Positions 52,981-64,000 of a DNA stretch of 64,000 bases are shown here, one piece after another. This DNA comes from Antennarius striatus (lineage: Eukaryota; Chordata; Actinopteri; Lophiiformes; Antennariidae): the NCBI RefSeq assembly GCF_040054535.1, contig NC_090782.1:15045501-15109500 (forward strand), in the 5' to 3' direction. The notes beneath the pieces were generated by a model. The model ran no database searches and was not told the DNA's origin. It saw only the letters and a list, made by a program, of their open reading frames with translations. How positions within the stretch are numbered: the stretch's first letter is position 1; each line of letters starts with the position of its first letter. The position numbers were made by a program, and so were the translations under genes.

Positions 52981-53147
52981 TTATGAGATGATAAAACATT
53001 TCGGCCAAAATTACTAAAGAATTGTACAGAATAGAATGAATAGAATGTACTGTACTCCATATTTGACATATTTTGAAAGAAAAACATGCATAACAAGACT
53101 TATTAAAATAAGACTTTTTTAAAAGCAAAGCTGACATTCCCTTTTAA

Positions 53148-53380
53148 CACTAGAACCCCCAAGGCAGTCATTTTGACTGCTTTCAAAATTTGAAATGTCA
53201 TAACTTTTATCATAACTATGTAGCCTGACTTTTCCTAAATGTGTGTATATTTAATTCTAACATTGTTTGATCATTAAAATTTCAAAACACAAAAGAGATC
53301 TGAGTATAACTACCTAGAACTACCATAGGCAATTATTTTGACTGCTTGGACATTATTCGTATATAATTTGGATTATCATG
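53148..53380 (+). mobile_element. piggyBac-like end (TTAA flank)
   Basis: TTAA at 53144-53147 is followed by CACTAGAACCCCCAAGGCAG then TCATTTTGACTGC, a terminal layout I associate with fish piggyBac-like elements. A second ATTTTGACTGCTTGGAC lies at about 53335. The right end was not found, so the extent is a guess. Confidence 0.4.
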
Positions 53381-54249
53381 AAAAATATTTACGAATAAAT
53401 TGGTGGAATAGGTAAAAATACATCAGGACATTAAATTAAAACTATAATGATTGAGTGTTTATTTATTTAATTGACACAACATAGCTTCTCTGCAATTACA
53501 CATCCAAATTTAAACTTTGAAATGAAAAAAAAAAAGTATCTCTGAAAAAACCCCAAATGTATCCTGGTTCAAAATAGGTTGGTGTCATCATTAGACCTTA
53601 ACAATGAAAGTTATTAACTATTATGAACATCCAATAATGATGTGATGGCTGACAGCCAGCTGGAGACACTGATGTTACAATGCCAAAATGGTTTGCTTAT
53701 AGCTCCCAATCACTCACAGTCAACACATACCTGTATAACCTGTATCTTCCATCTGCAGTTCCCTCTATCTGGTGACATTTGACACAAATATCCTTTGCTT
53801 TGTTTTTTTTATATTTACATTCTTCACTTGGCACTGCACTTCTCCTCTCTATCTTCTGCTACTGCAATCGGAGCTCTCGCACCATCATTTTTGCTTTCAT
53901 GTTTCCTGACCTATGTTCCTTTGCGAGTCGCGTTATGTATTAACTTGAAAATCTTTATTATAAATTATTAAAACATAAGTATATTTTCTTTTTTTAATGT
54001 AAAATATACTTGACAAGAATATTTGTACAGCCACTTTTTGATTAACACATTCCCAATTTGTACTCCATGATAATCTGATGGCCTATGTGGTTTGATATTT
54101 ATGCTTTTTTGTCTATATCTCTCTCACTATCAGTGTTGATCTGGAAATTCCAAGGAATTTGCATGCGTTTAAATTCCAGGAACATGTCAAAATTTATTTT
54201 ATTTAAAATTTAAATTGAATTTAAAATTTATTTAAAATTTATTTTCTAC

Positions 54250-54462
<213 letters not shown>

Positions 54463-54855
54463 AAAGCATTGTGATCTCATTGTGATTTCCTTCATACAAA
54501 GGTTCTTACCACGGCAGGTGTGAGGGCATGTATGGTATGAAGGATTTGAGGTGCTGTATTCAGCATGCAGTTAAACAAAGCAAAGCTACTGCAATTCAAA
54601 CAGGAAAGAGTTTTGATGCACATATATGATAAATTACCACTGCACTAGTTCTAGTTGTGCCCTCTGACTGAAGCATTGTTTTGTGCAACGAGTGTGTCCT
54701 CGGAATAATCTTTTGCTGATATGAAGCTGTTCTGTGGTGGGAGCATTGTAGCTTCAAGAACGTGAAGCAATCGAATCATACAGAAAGTGTGAGTCTGAAA
54801 AACATCTTGCGTTTTCACCTTCTGATAGGATGAGAGTCAGACCACCCCATATTTA

Positions 54856-55326
54856 GGCCCCGTCCACACGATAACGGATATTTTAAAAACGCAACTTTTT
54901 TGTTGCATTTACGCCTTCCGTCCACACGACAACGCAGATATCCGGGACGAAAACGCAACTTTTTAAAAACGCTGGCCAAGGTGGATTTATTTAAAAACGC
55001 TGGGTCTGCGTTGTCGTGTGGACGGTGTATCCGTGACTTTTTAAAAACGCTGACGTCTTGCCTGCGACAAAAACCGCTGTGACGTCATATTTATGGGCCC
55101 GTGTGTTGTGACAACAAAACACGGAGGATTCCTATTGGATAAAATTTGACTCAATACTGCCACCACATGGTTTGGCACGCTTATAGCCGTCTTCGAAAAC
55201 GCCCTGATGCGTTTACGTGTGGACGGAGATTATTTTAAAAACGCTGTTGTGTGGACGCGAATCGATTTCAAATCGTTTTTAAAAAGTTCCGTTTTTAAAA
55301 AAATCCGTCATCGTGTGGACGGGGCC
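54856..55326. mobile_element. PIF/Harbinger-like MITE
   Basis: Inverted termini GGCCCCGTCCACACGAT at the left and ATCGTGTGGACGGGGCC-type at the right, flanked by TTA (54853-54855 and 55327-55329), the 3-bp target of PIF/Harbinger. At 471 bp it has no transposase frame. The body repeats a TTTTTAAAAACGC motif about six times. Confidence 0.75.
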
Positions 55327-55778
55327 TTAGTTGACATGTACCAGAATGAATATAAATATTGTGTGGGAATTGTGATTTCTTTGCACATGAGCTTGGATTG
55401 TTCACCTGTAAGACTTCTGTGCCCAGAATATTCAGTAATATAGCTTCAAAGAACTTTTCATCTATTTCCAGTCTTTTTTCGTGACCAACATTCTCACCAC
55501 CCAAGATTAACAAACACAACGAAGGATAATGAAGAACTAGAGTTTTTAGAGAAGAAAAATCCTTCAGTTTCTTTCTAAGTTACAGTGACAATGCCTTGGA
55601 ATACTGCAGTATATAAAGTACAGTATGACTGTTTTTACAATTCATTTGTGGTTGTTTATTTATTGTGAATTTCATTTATTTCTTACACACATAACTTTGG
55701 CCATTATGTGATGGGCTTTGGCTGCAAAAACAGAAAATGATTGAAATGGGTAGGCCTCCTATGCTTGACTGTACAATT

Positions 55779-55803
<25 letters not shown>
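55779..55803. repeat. (TA)n microsatellite
   Basis: Short pure TA run. Confidence 0.85.
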
Positions 55804-55811
<8 letters not shown>

Positions 55812-57439
55812 TTATTAGCGAAGTGTCTACTCTGGTCAAAAGGCAGTGACATTTATATTTTTACGAATAAATGTCTATTGCATTTGTTTTCTGTTTTGTT
55901 TTACACTTGGCAACACATCTTACATTAGGAAAGATGGTGTTCTGAGCTGAATATGAATTCTTATCATTTTCCTGTCTCAGGGATACACAGTGTTTCTCTA
56001 GAAGATGGAGTTGCAAATTTGTGATGTACAGTTCCTGACCTTTAAAGACAAGATTCGGGCCAATTGAAATGAGCTAAAAATGACATGATGAGACTTTGGT
56101 GAGTGGTCCTTCTGTGTTCCCCCACCTAATTATGAATCCAGACGTCACAGAGATGAGTAAACAAAGAACAGCTTGTGTATCTGCATCATCGCCCCTCACA
56201 GTATCGCCTCCTTCCTTATAAGACGTGATAGCTTCCTCTTTTTCTGCTTTGTTTCCTGGCAGATGATATGGAAGAGAAGACTGGAGGCTGTTTGGTGTAG
56301 GCGAGATTGTGGGAAGGTGGTGTTATTGCTGTGTCATGTGGATGTATAATGGTCCTCCTGTGCCTGGCAGTGTGACAAAAAGGGTATTCAGCTGCTACGG
56401 GATTATGTTTGGTTTTCTTTTATTGAGTTGTAAAAGGTCTCTCAAAAGAAAGTCGTAAAATATTCTGGGAAATTTGTAGTAATCAGCGTTAACGGAAATG
56501 TTTTTTTTTTAATTGCTTAATCTTGGGGTGATATATAAATGATATCAAGGCAAATTCTCGGATAAGAAAAAGATATTTCTTCACACACCTAAGGTTGTCA
56601 TTCCATAATTTTCCTGAAATTTAAAAAATAAAATCCATATTCACAGTAACTTAAATATTGTTGGGAAGTTGCCATGCATGTCTGATTTTTTTTTTCATTC
56701 AGTTGTTTAAAATGTTTTAAGCCCAAATGGATAGCCATCTATATTATATATTTTTTAAAACTATTTTTACTTAACTGTAGGAGAAAATCAAAGAATTGGG
56801 CAAATGACAGAAATTGAGTCACAAGGGAAGTTAAAATAATACCTGTAATAAGTATCTCAATCTAAAGCTTTCAACATAAAAAAAAAAAGTTTCAAACACT
56901 ATTATTCTAAAGCTTATTTTACAATCAAATACCGTAGGTAGTCACATTTAACACACATAGTCACCCGGTGTACCTACAATGTGACTTCAGGCAATTTAAA
57001 GATTTGACCTTATGGCCTGATCAGCTGATCACATACTCCTGTGGCTTTCCTTCTGCAGTTGTCCTCTTTTCCTTTGGGGAGGAGGGAAGTCATGGATGGC
57101 ACCCTTTTTTAGCGGCATAAATTATGCTGGGATAACTTGATGTGTCTCATGCTGTGCTTTTGGAATCAAGGCCACTGACAGAGTAGCTCACCACCCTTTG
57201 TAAGTACAGGAATAAAATCTGGCCACATTAAATTAGACAGAGAGAGAGAGAAAAAGAGAGAGAGACGCTGTCGATTTAAGTATTCTTTGTGTTGTCCTTG
57301 AAGAAATGCTATATCCACGTGTTACTTATTGACCAAAAACAAGACCATCACATAACTCAAATCCTGCCTTCTTGGCGTGGTCTCAAGTAACATATTCCTT
57401 GTATACCATATAAGGGAATGCCTGGGCGGTGCCGGCCAA

Positions 57440-57747
57440 CAGTCTCGTTTGATTGGAGAGTCGGTCTGACATACCACTTTTCCCCAAATCGTCACTGACG
57501 CTGATTGGTCGGATGACTTGGTCCGATTTACGCTCATTATCATAATCAGCTGTAGATGAAGTGAGGAGAAAAATAGCAGGACGCTACCAAGAAAGGTGGA
57601 ATTTGGCGTGGAGCGTCGTTTCCCCAAGAATCGACGACCACTGGCTGAGGAAAGAATGCTTGAAAACAAAAGAGAAAGATTGAAAACCTTTCTTCGGAAA
57701 ATCGACGAGAAGGCTATCGTCAGAATCAAGCACTTCATGAAAGAAAG
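57440..57747 (+). promoter_or_regulatory. Possible promoter and first exon, unidentified
   Basis: Two inverted CCAAT boxes (GTTTGATTGGAG at about 57448 and GCTGATTGGTCGG at about 57500) in a locally CpG-richer stretch precede an open block 57560-57747 that ends at a good donor, AAGAAAG before GTGAGC. In that frame it reads FGVERRFPKNRRPLAEERML, then ENKRERLKTFLRKIDEKA and IVRIKHFMKE, basic and helix-prone. I do not recognise it, no initiating ATG fits well, and no following exon was found, so this is weak. Confidence 0.25.
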
Positions 57748-60235
57748 GTGAGCCAATGAGTGTGGCTAGTTGAACCGCTATTTACCGGTGAGCATCATCA
57801 GCAATATGGATGTCAACGGCTAACATGACTTTGACACCATTCTGTCTGAGAATTGGATCATTTTATTCTATATTAATAGAATGTCATCCATTTATGTAGA
57901 ACCGAGGGATATATTATGAATTTTGTGTGAATAATACGTCATACGATCAGTGGTTAGATGTTGCTAGCATGGTAGCCATTCGTGTGGAGATACATTTGCA
58001 TTTTAAAATTAAGACAACGTTAAAGATCCACATTAGAAACGCCTCGAAATTTACTAGCAAAATTAGTAGAATTTCGGTCACTTGATTTAGAGACTGTCAA
58101 CATTTGTAGACAATGGCTGTTGTAAGTTTGCCCTTCTACTCTGCGTAATCGCAGCCAATATACGAGAATCTGCTGCTTTAACGTAAGGTCAGTTACGTTT
58201 TTAGCGTATCTAACGTCAGTTATTGACCTGTTACTCTCAGCAACTGACATGCTATACATCATTCATAAAGATATACTTTAAGGTATGTAATATTATTGCT
58301 GTTCCATAAAATATATTTACTTCAGCGCTGATCAGATACAGTAGGTTGTACTGTAAGATAAGGCTTCTTTGCGACTTGTTGAAACTGCGGCCTGAGGACA
58401 TGGGTGCTTGTCTGGGCCTCCCGGCTACGCTTCGCCTACATTATGTGTTTGGTTTTTTGCACTTCCGTCACTTTAAGTTTCACTTTGCCGCCAAAGAATC
58501 TCACAAACTTGTCACACACAAGGCAAGAAAGTCTTTTCTCAGAAAAATCTATTTTTAACTACCGTCACTTACCCAAGGGGTTTCATGTTTTATAGTTACT
58601 CTTTCCTCATCGTCTTTGCATTCACACCAGTCTTGCCATTCAGTTATCTTTCTAGGGAGTCCAACCAATCTGATTTGTGTTCCTTATCAAAGTAGCTGTG
58701 TGTCTGTTAGAATGTTAGTGAGGTGCTTATCTGTTGCCCCAATACAAACAGAAGAAAGTATTGTGGTAGTGTCAATGGCTCTTATCATGTGAATCCAGCA
58801 TCCAACCAGTCATTTCCCCTTCTCTATTGTCTGTTTCTTCTGTATACTGTATACGAAATCTTCATTCTACAATGAATGTTGCAAAGCAAATGTTACAGAG
58901 CATCAAGATTGAAAGCAGGAATTACATTAAATATGGGATGCTGACTCTTTCATCTCATTTCAAAAGAAAATAAACAACAGGTATAGAACTTGATTAAGTG
59001 GAGGAGCCTGGAATAGGCTGGGTGGGGCAGCACTGTTGGCCGATGTTCTCAAGACGGAGCTTCCTTGGTGGGCGGTGAAGGCTGTGCATGTCTAAATTAT
59101 CAGATGTGCTTTGAACACAGAAAAAAGCTTAGCCGATGAAAACCACAGCAGCAAGACTGCATTACTATGGAAGGTCTCATAATAATCAGCTGGTTGAAGT
59201 TGTATGCCACTGCTGTCAGGGTAATGCTAATGACCATCCGCATGTCCTGTGCTCGGCACCAAGAAGATGACTATGTGATTAGTAGCACATTTTGGTGCTT
59301 GATGAATTCCACTCAAAGTCATGGCCTTAGGTCATTCTAATTTTTAATATAAGGAGTTCTTCAGGTTTATCTGTTGTAATGAGCCAGCGTTTGAATGTTC
59401 TGCTCTGCTTTGAACGACGGGATCATCACTTCTTCATGGTAAGCAGCTTATTGCTGCCTGGCAAGTTCTGGCTGACATGAATCTCTGTACAGTACTTTGC
59501 TGGCCTAGCACAAAGATAAAAGGGAAAAAGAAACTAATGTTCTCAAAACTGTGATATCTAATTCACACGAGAAACTGGTGTATTTATGTGCACTTTTAAC
59601 AGCTGGAGGAAATTCCCCAGTGTGTTACCAATCTGTGAAATTACCTGCTGCGAATTTACAATTTTTGAATATAACTAGCACTACCCCAGGTTTCAAAATC
59701 ATTCTACTGTACTTTAATCCAGGACCGCTTAAGGTGTATCTTACTTTCACTTTTAACTCATTCTCTGCCAGCAGTCTTCATAGCAGCGATCCCCACACTG
59801 CCAGCAGTTCTGAGGCATTTTGACCTATTTTCAAGACCCATAGAATATTGTGTTCTATGACTATGTAAACACCAAAACTATCAAAAGAAAGAGTAGATTC
59901 TTTCATCAGGAAAGAAGTTTGTATGTACCTTTTTCCATTCTTAAAGCTATCGGCAGATTTTTTGGGGGGTCACCAAAACATTTTTTTTGACCAAAAAGCA
60001 GAGAAGGCAGCAGAACAATGACATAAAACTACAAAAAATACTGAGAATGTATCTTTACTGATAAAATCATTTATTTATGCATATAAAATGATGTTCAACA
60101 TCTATATATGATGAAAGCATATGATTTTATTTTTTCACTTTACAGCTATAGCAATATAGTGAGCTCCTCTGCAGCTGTCAAGGGGTTACAGTGAATGGGT
60201 TGTGATTGGAACCTCAATCTGTTCTCCCTATCTAT

Positions 60236-60585
60236 GGAGTCGTTCAGACTGCAGGCATATCTGATTTCCTTCCATATCTGATTTTTAGGGAATGCTGTTC
60301 ACTCTCTTAGGAAGTGTGGATGAGAGATCAGCAGATATGCGCGACGCTCTTCCTTCTGGCGCCTTCCTCTCGCGTCACAAATATGTCGCGGTGGGCCGTA
60401 TCCTATCAGTGTTGGGAGCTGTTCAGACTGCAGATACATCTGTCCCTATCCGACACGAAACTTCCTCCTGAATATGGTTTCAATCCGTCCCGCAAAAATC
60501 AGACTGTTCAGACTACACACGAGCTATGAGACATCAATCTGGATGGGCTAAAATTCAGATGTAGGCTACTAGTCTGAACAAGGCC
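60236..60585. mobile_element. Second 3-bp-TSD MITE (PIF/Harbinger-like)
   Basis: The left end GGAGTCGTTCAGACTG and right end TAGTCTGAACAAGGCC are imperfect inverted repeats, flanked by TAT on both sides (60233-60235, 60586-60588). GTTCAGACT recurs internally. 350 bp, no coding potential. Confidence 0.55.
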
Positions 60586-63564
60586 TATGACCTCTGTCGT
60601 CTTTCTCACGATCACAACATTGTATCTCCCTGAATTACTATGAAACGTTATCTGTACGCATATGAGCTGCTTGAAATTTTTCGACTTCCAAAATTTTGCT
60701 ATTCTGTCCCTCCTGTCTTCTCAAAATATCTGCTGATCTCTCATCCAAAAACGGCACTGCTGCCACCTCCAGGGGTTTAGTTTGTGACTATGTTAATGTA
60801 GAAGTATGATTGATAGGGGAACTCTGCCAGGCTGCCCCCTAGCCCCCCAACCCTGCCCCCCAACTCTAACCCTAATCAACCCGCTGCAAAACATAATTGA
60901 TGTTTTTGACGTAAGTAGCAGTCTGGGGTTGGAATCATGTGAATGGGTTAATGTGTTTAGGGTCAGGTCCAAATTTCCAGCAGCCACCTCACCACATCAT
61001 ACCTCTTCCTCACGTGCCTGATCACTGAAACTCTGGTTTGCCTTGAAGAAAGACTCTCTGTCTCGATGCTAACTGAGAAAGTAAAGCTTTCTGAGTGCAC
61101 ATGGTCACATGACTTCCCACTGAAACGCATGAACTTTTTTCCGTCCTCACAGACACACTCGGTTGTACTTACCAAACACACACATACACAAACAGTCTTC
61201 CTGTTGATTGAGCCCTGACAGACCACCACAGCCTTCATTATATTTTGCCATGACCACTGGCTTATACTTGCATACACTTTTATTTCTTTTTTTAAGGCAC
61301 ACCTACATACAAGCTCAGACATAATCCTGTCACTTCAACCCAGAGCAATATTTTCGAGTTTCTACTTTACGATGGTAGTTTAGTTTCTGGTCATGAAAGA
61401 AAAATGGATTTCCTAAAGAACTGTGTTGAAGCCATGCCTGAAACAAGAGGATCACAGATTAGAAAATCTTGGATTCTTTTATGAGCCTAGACATGTTAAG
61501 GTATTAGTGTCTGATTGACTTGGAATAAAGTGTTTAAATTTAAAGTGAACTGTTTGTAATTTGATCTTGATGAATCCCTGGGATTTTTGATGTACACTAT
61601 TGCTAATTCTCCAGAAGATGGCACTGCCTTACTAACCTTTATGTAAACAATTAGTGACTGGCTGCTTCTTGTCACAGCAGTGCGTGACTGCAACCGGCTG
61701 GCATCCTGCTCAAATCTGCTGTTGGATTCCTGGGGTCATCTCTCTCAGGATAGCAAACAAAAACATTTTTACAGTGTACTCAGGACTGTTCTGGCAGATG
61801 GAACTTCCTGTGCTGGATATATCAGTTGTCATTTCAGATAAGGCTTACTGGCTAAATTAGGTCTGTCAGAAGTGTGCTTGGAGTTTCTTGAATGGGGATG
61901 TCATAGTTGCTAACATACCATTGATGAAGAGCAGGTTCGTGAGGGTAACAAAGCTCTGCTACATTTACAACATCCTATTTAATTTATTTATGGCCTTTTC
62001 TGCTTTCCTTCCACTTATACACAAATGTCTTTGGTGACCCTATTCTGAAAGAGTGTGAGCCATCTATTGTCATGCACATTGCAATGGCTGCATTAAATAA
62101 AAGGAGCCTCTTGTTATTGAGAATAGACAAGTGAATACAGTCATCAAAACTGAGGATTGCCTGTAGATGTTCCTCACCCCCAAGTTTCTATCGTTTTTCT
62201 TCCTGTTGTTAGGCATTGTTATTGTATTTGTGAGCCGGCAGCAGGAGGTAGGACCACTACCATTTAAAATGTAGTAGTAGGACGGAGGTGTTTTGACCTG
62301 TTATTTAGTTTTTAACATGACACTGGTCGACACACATCAAACACACTAGACACAAACACCATTGTGGTATACATAGCGACTCTACAGTTCATTTCAGTTT
62401 AACTAAAGTAGGCACAGTGGAGTGTTGTTGCTTTTTTGCTGTGTTATTACACAAATGTCAAAAAAAGAAAAGATTTCAGATGGCATCAGGAAGGCAAAAT
62501 TCTGAAAGTGCATGTCAGGATTGAATCCAAACCTGTTATTGACATTATACTTTTCTTCCTCTTCTCTGTGTGTGTTTCCTGAACATGCTTATATTATTAT
62601 TTTTTGGTTAGTTTAAAGTATGGCAGTAAAACAGACCTTTACTTCCTTTTTATTTGGCTGACAATACTTTGGGGTCTAAGTGTAACAGATAGCTTCTGTT
62701 ATAGAGGTTGTAGAATATGTGGTGGGACAAACCTGTTGATGGAGTGAAAGGCTTGAAGAGGTGAGCTGATGTTTAATGTTTTGAGGATTAGGAAAGGTAA
62801 GGAGTGCAAACTGGTCGACCTCCTTGTTCCAGCACTCAGTGTTTATAACTTGGTGTAAATGTTGCAGTAGTTAGTTAAGTAGTTATTAAAACTGAAGCTA
62901 TACTTTTTTCCCTCTGTCTTGTGGAAGAATGTTGCGTTAATCCCATACTTCTCTTTGTGCGGTTGTCAATCCACTGTGCTGCTGAAAAATATTTATCGTC
63001 CATAGCCCATTTCTTTGGAGTAAATTGAAATATGTGTTTCACAAGTCTGTTTTGTTAAGTCAAGCAAAAATACTGACCTGAGCTATTTATCGAGTGTTGG
63101 TTAAAGTGATTTAGTTGTCTGTTGTTCAGAAACTAACTGAGAACTGTCAACACTTGCAGCTTTAGAAATTACTCAAACTAGAGCACGTCTTTGTCTTTTA
63201 TTTCAGAGGATTTCGTCATCCAATGTTCAAGTTTGTAATGTGTTTTTTTCCCCTGAGACACAGACTGTACTCTGGGGCATCAAGATAAGAATTTTCACGT
63301 AGCTATGTTTCAGCTCTTTACAGTTACTGTACCATATCATGCTACCTAACAAGGAAATAGATCAGAGGTCAAGGCCTCTGTCTGGCTGGGTACACACCCA
63401 TTCAGAGCAGGCTGCCTCCTGCTTTGTAAATATGAAGTGGTAATTATGAAACAGCACTTTACTGCAGCACATAGTTTATTTTACAATAAGTTTTTTCCCC
63501 ACATTGGAACCTTTCAGTTTGTTTGTTTTTAAACACCGGTGATGCACCTTTTTTTGTCTTTTTA

Positions 63565-63665
63565 ATAGTTGTCTGTGTAGGTTTTCAGTAATTCAGGACA
63601 TAGTTATCCAAAGCTGTTTAAATCAATCCACTGGACTGTTAAGTAAGTTTTACTGGTTTGGCCTT
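63565..63665 (+). repeat. Interspersed repeat D, copy 2
   Basis: TCTGTGTAGGTTTTCAGTAA, then CATAGTTATCCAAAGCTGTTT and CAATCCACTGGACTG resemble 31435-31545 in the same order. Confidence 0.45.
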
Positions 63666-64000
63666 GAAATTTTCAAGCCAGCAGGCATTTAATGTCTGTT
63701 AAAACATTAAATGTGCTTCTCACGCAGTCATGAATGGTATTTGATTCTGCAGTCCGTGTTTCTAAACAGTGTAATATAAATTTAAACTATAAAGATAGAA
63801 TTTCCTGGAACTTTGGCCAGAAACACTCAAGGAAGCATTGGTTTCCTGATTTTTAGATTGTCGGGTTGAAAAACTGCCAGCATGTGAGAATGAGGGTAGA
63901 GAGAATCTTTGTTTGGGATCGGTCAATAGAACAGAATAGGTATGCTAATACAACCATTTAAAAGATAGTAGACTGACCTCTAAGCTTAAGTGAAAGGTTT

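Larger units (their letters stand above)
51944..54249. other. Upstream flank of gipc3
   Basis: Should hold the gipc3 5'UTR and promoter, but I cannot place a transcription start. A C run lies at about 52025-52034. The rest is repeats listed separately. Confidence 0.4.
55330..64000. other. Right end of window, no confident gene
   Basis: Other than the TA run, the possible promoter at 57.4-57.75 kb, the MITE at 60236-60585 and repeat D copy 2, no gene, RNA or exon signal was recognised. The sequence may be a large intron or intergenic. Confidence 0.45.

Noticed and set aside
52668..53096. Asp/Arg/Thr/Gly and Cys/Val/Leu/Ser repeat proteins on opposite strands
   Set aside because: Produced by the AGAC/GGAC tetranucleotide array.
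57322..57756. 144-codon minus-strand open frame
   Set aside because: Hydrophobic with no recognisable domain, no splice support, and largely the complement of the better-supported plus-strand block.

Overview
The window is a vertebrate nuclear locus, almost certainly from a ray-finned (teleost) fish. The basis is GT-AG split genes encoding vertebrate families, short introns, long GT/TA/tetranucleotide microsatellites, and a repeat load of tRNA-derived SINEs, Tc1-like, PIF/Harbinger-like, piggyBac-like, pogo/Tigger-like and hAT-like elements plus a restriction-like-endonuclease LINE. The species cannot be named from the sequence. No bacterial, viral or organellar gene organisation is present.

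Layout. (1) 23-18731, plus strand: the last ten coding exons of a LAR-family receptor tyrosine phosphatase, best matched to PTPRS (sigma), covering the end of catalytic domain D1, all of pseudo-catalytic domain D2 and the stop. The gene continues off the left edge. Its large seventh intron (9058-14886) carries SINEs and, on the minus strand, two or three well-formed exon-like blocks of an unidentified protein. (2) 18732-35195: 3'UTR and intergenic DNA with a decayed Tc1-like transposase gene, a piggyBac-like TTAA element, a 5'-truncated RLE-type LINE embedded in TA repeats, a probable solo LTR, a tRNA-SINE and a pogo/Tigger-like MITE. (3) 35262-39190, plus strand: thromboxane A2 receptor gene (tbxa2r), with one large coding exon (TM1-TM6) and a terminal exon for TM7 and tail. 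A second, divergent TM7-type terminal exon with its own polyadenylation signal lies between them, so the gene may choose between two last exons. (4) 42205-51943, minus strand: a six-coding-exon GIPC3 gene (GH1-PDZ-GH2 adaptor), convergent with tbxa2r. (5) 51944-64000: no confidently recognised gene, but transposon remnants, retroposon-tail microsatellites, two MITEs and one possible promoter/first exon near 57.5 kb.

The genes do not form a pathway. They are neighbours: PTPRS is a neuronal adhesion-receptor phosphatase, TBXA2R a prostanoid GPCR, and GIPC3 a PDZ trafficking adaptor needed in hair cells. TBXA2R and GIPC3 are adjacent and tail-to-tail on human 19p13.3, where PTPRS also lies, so the window preserves an old linkage. 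The observation most worth following up is the pair of alternative TM7 terminal exons in tbxa2r; next is the antisense exon series inside the ptprs intron.
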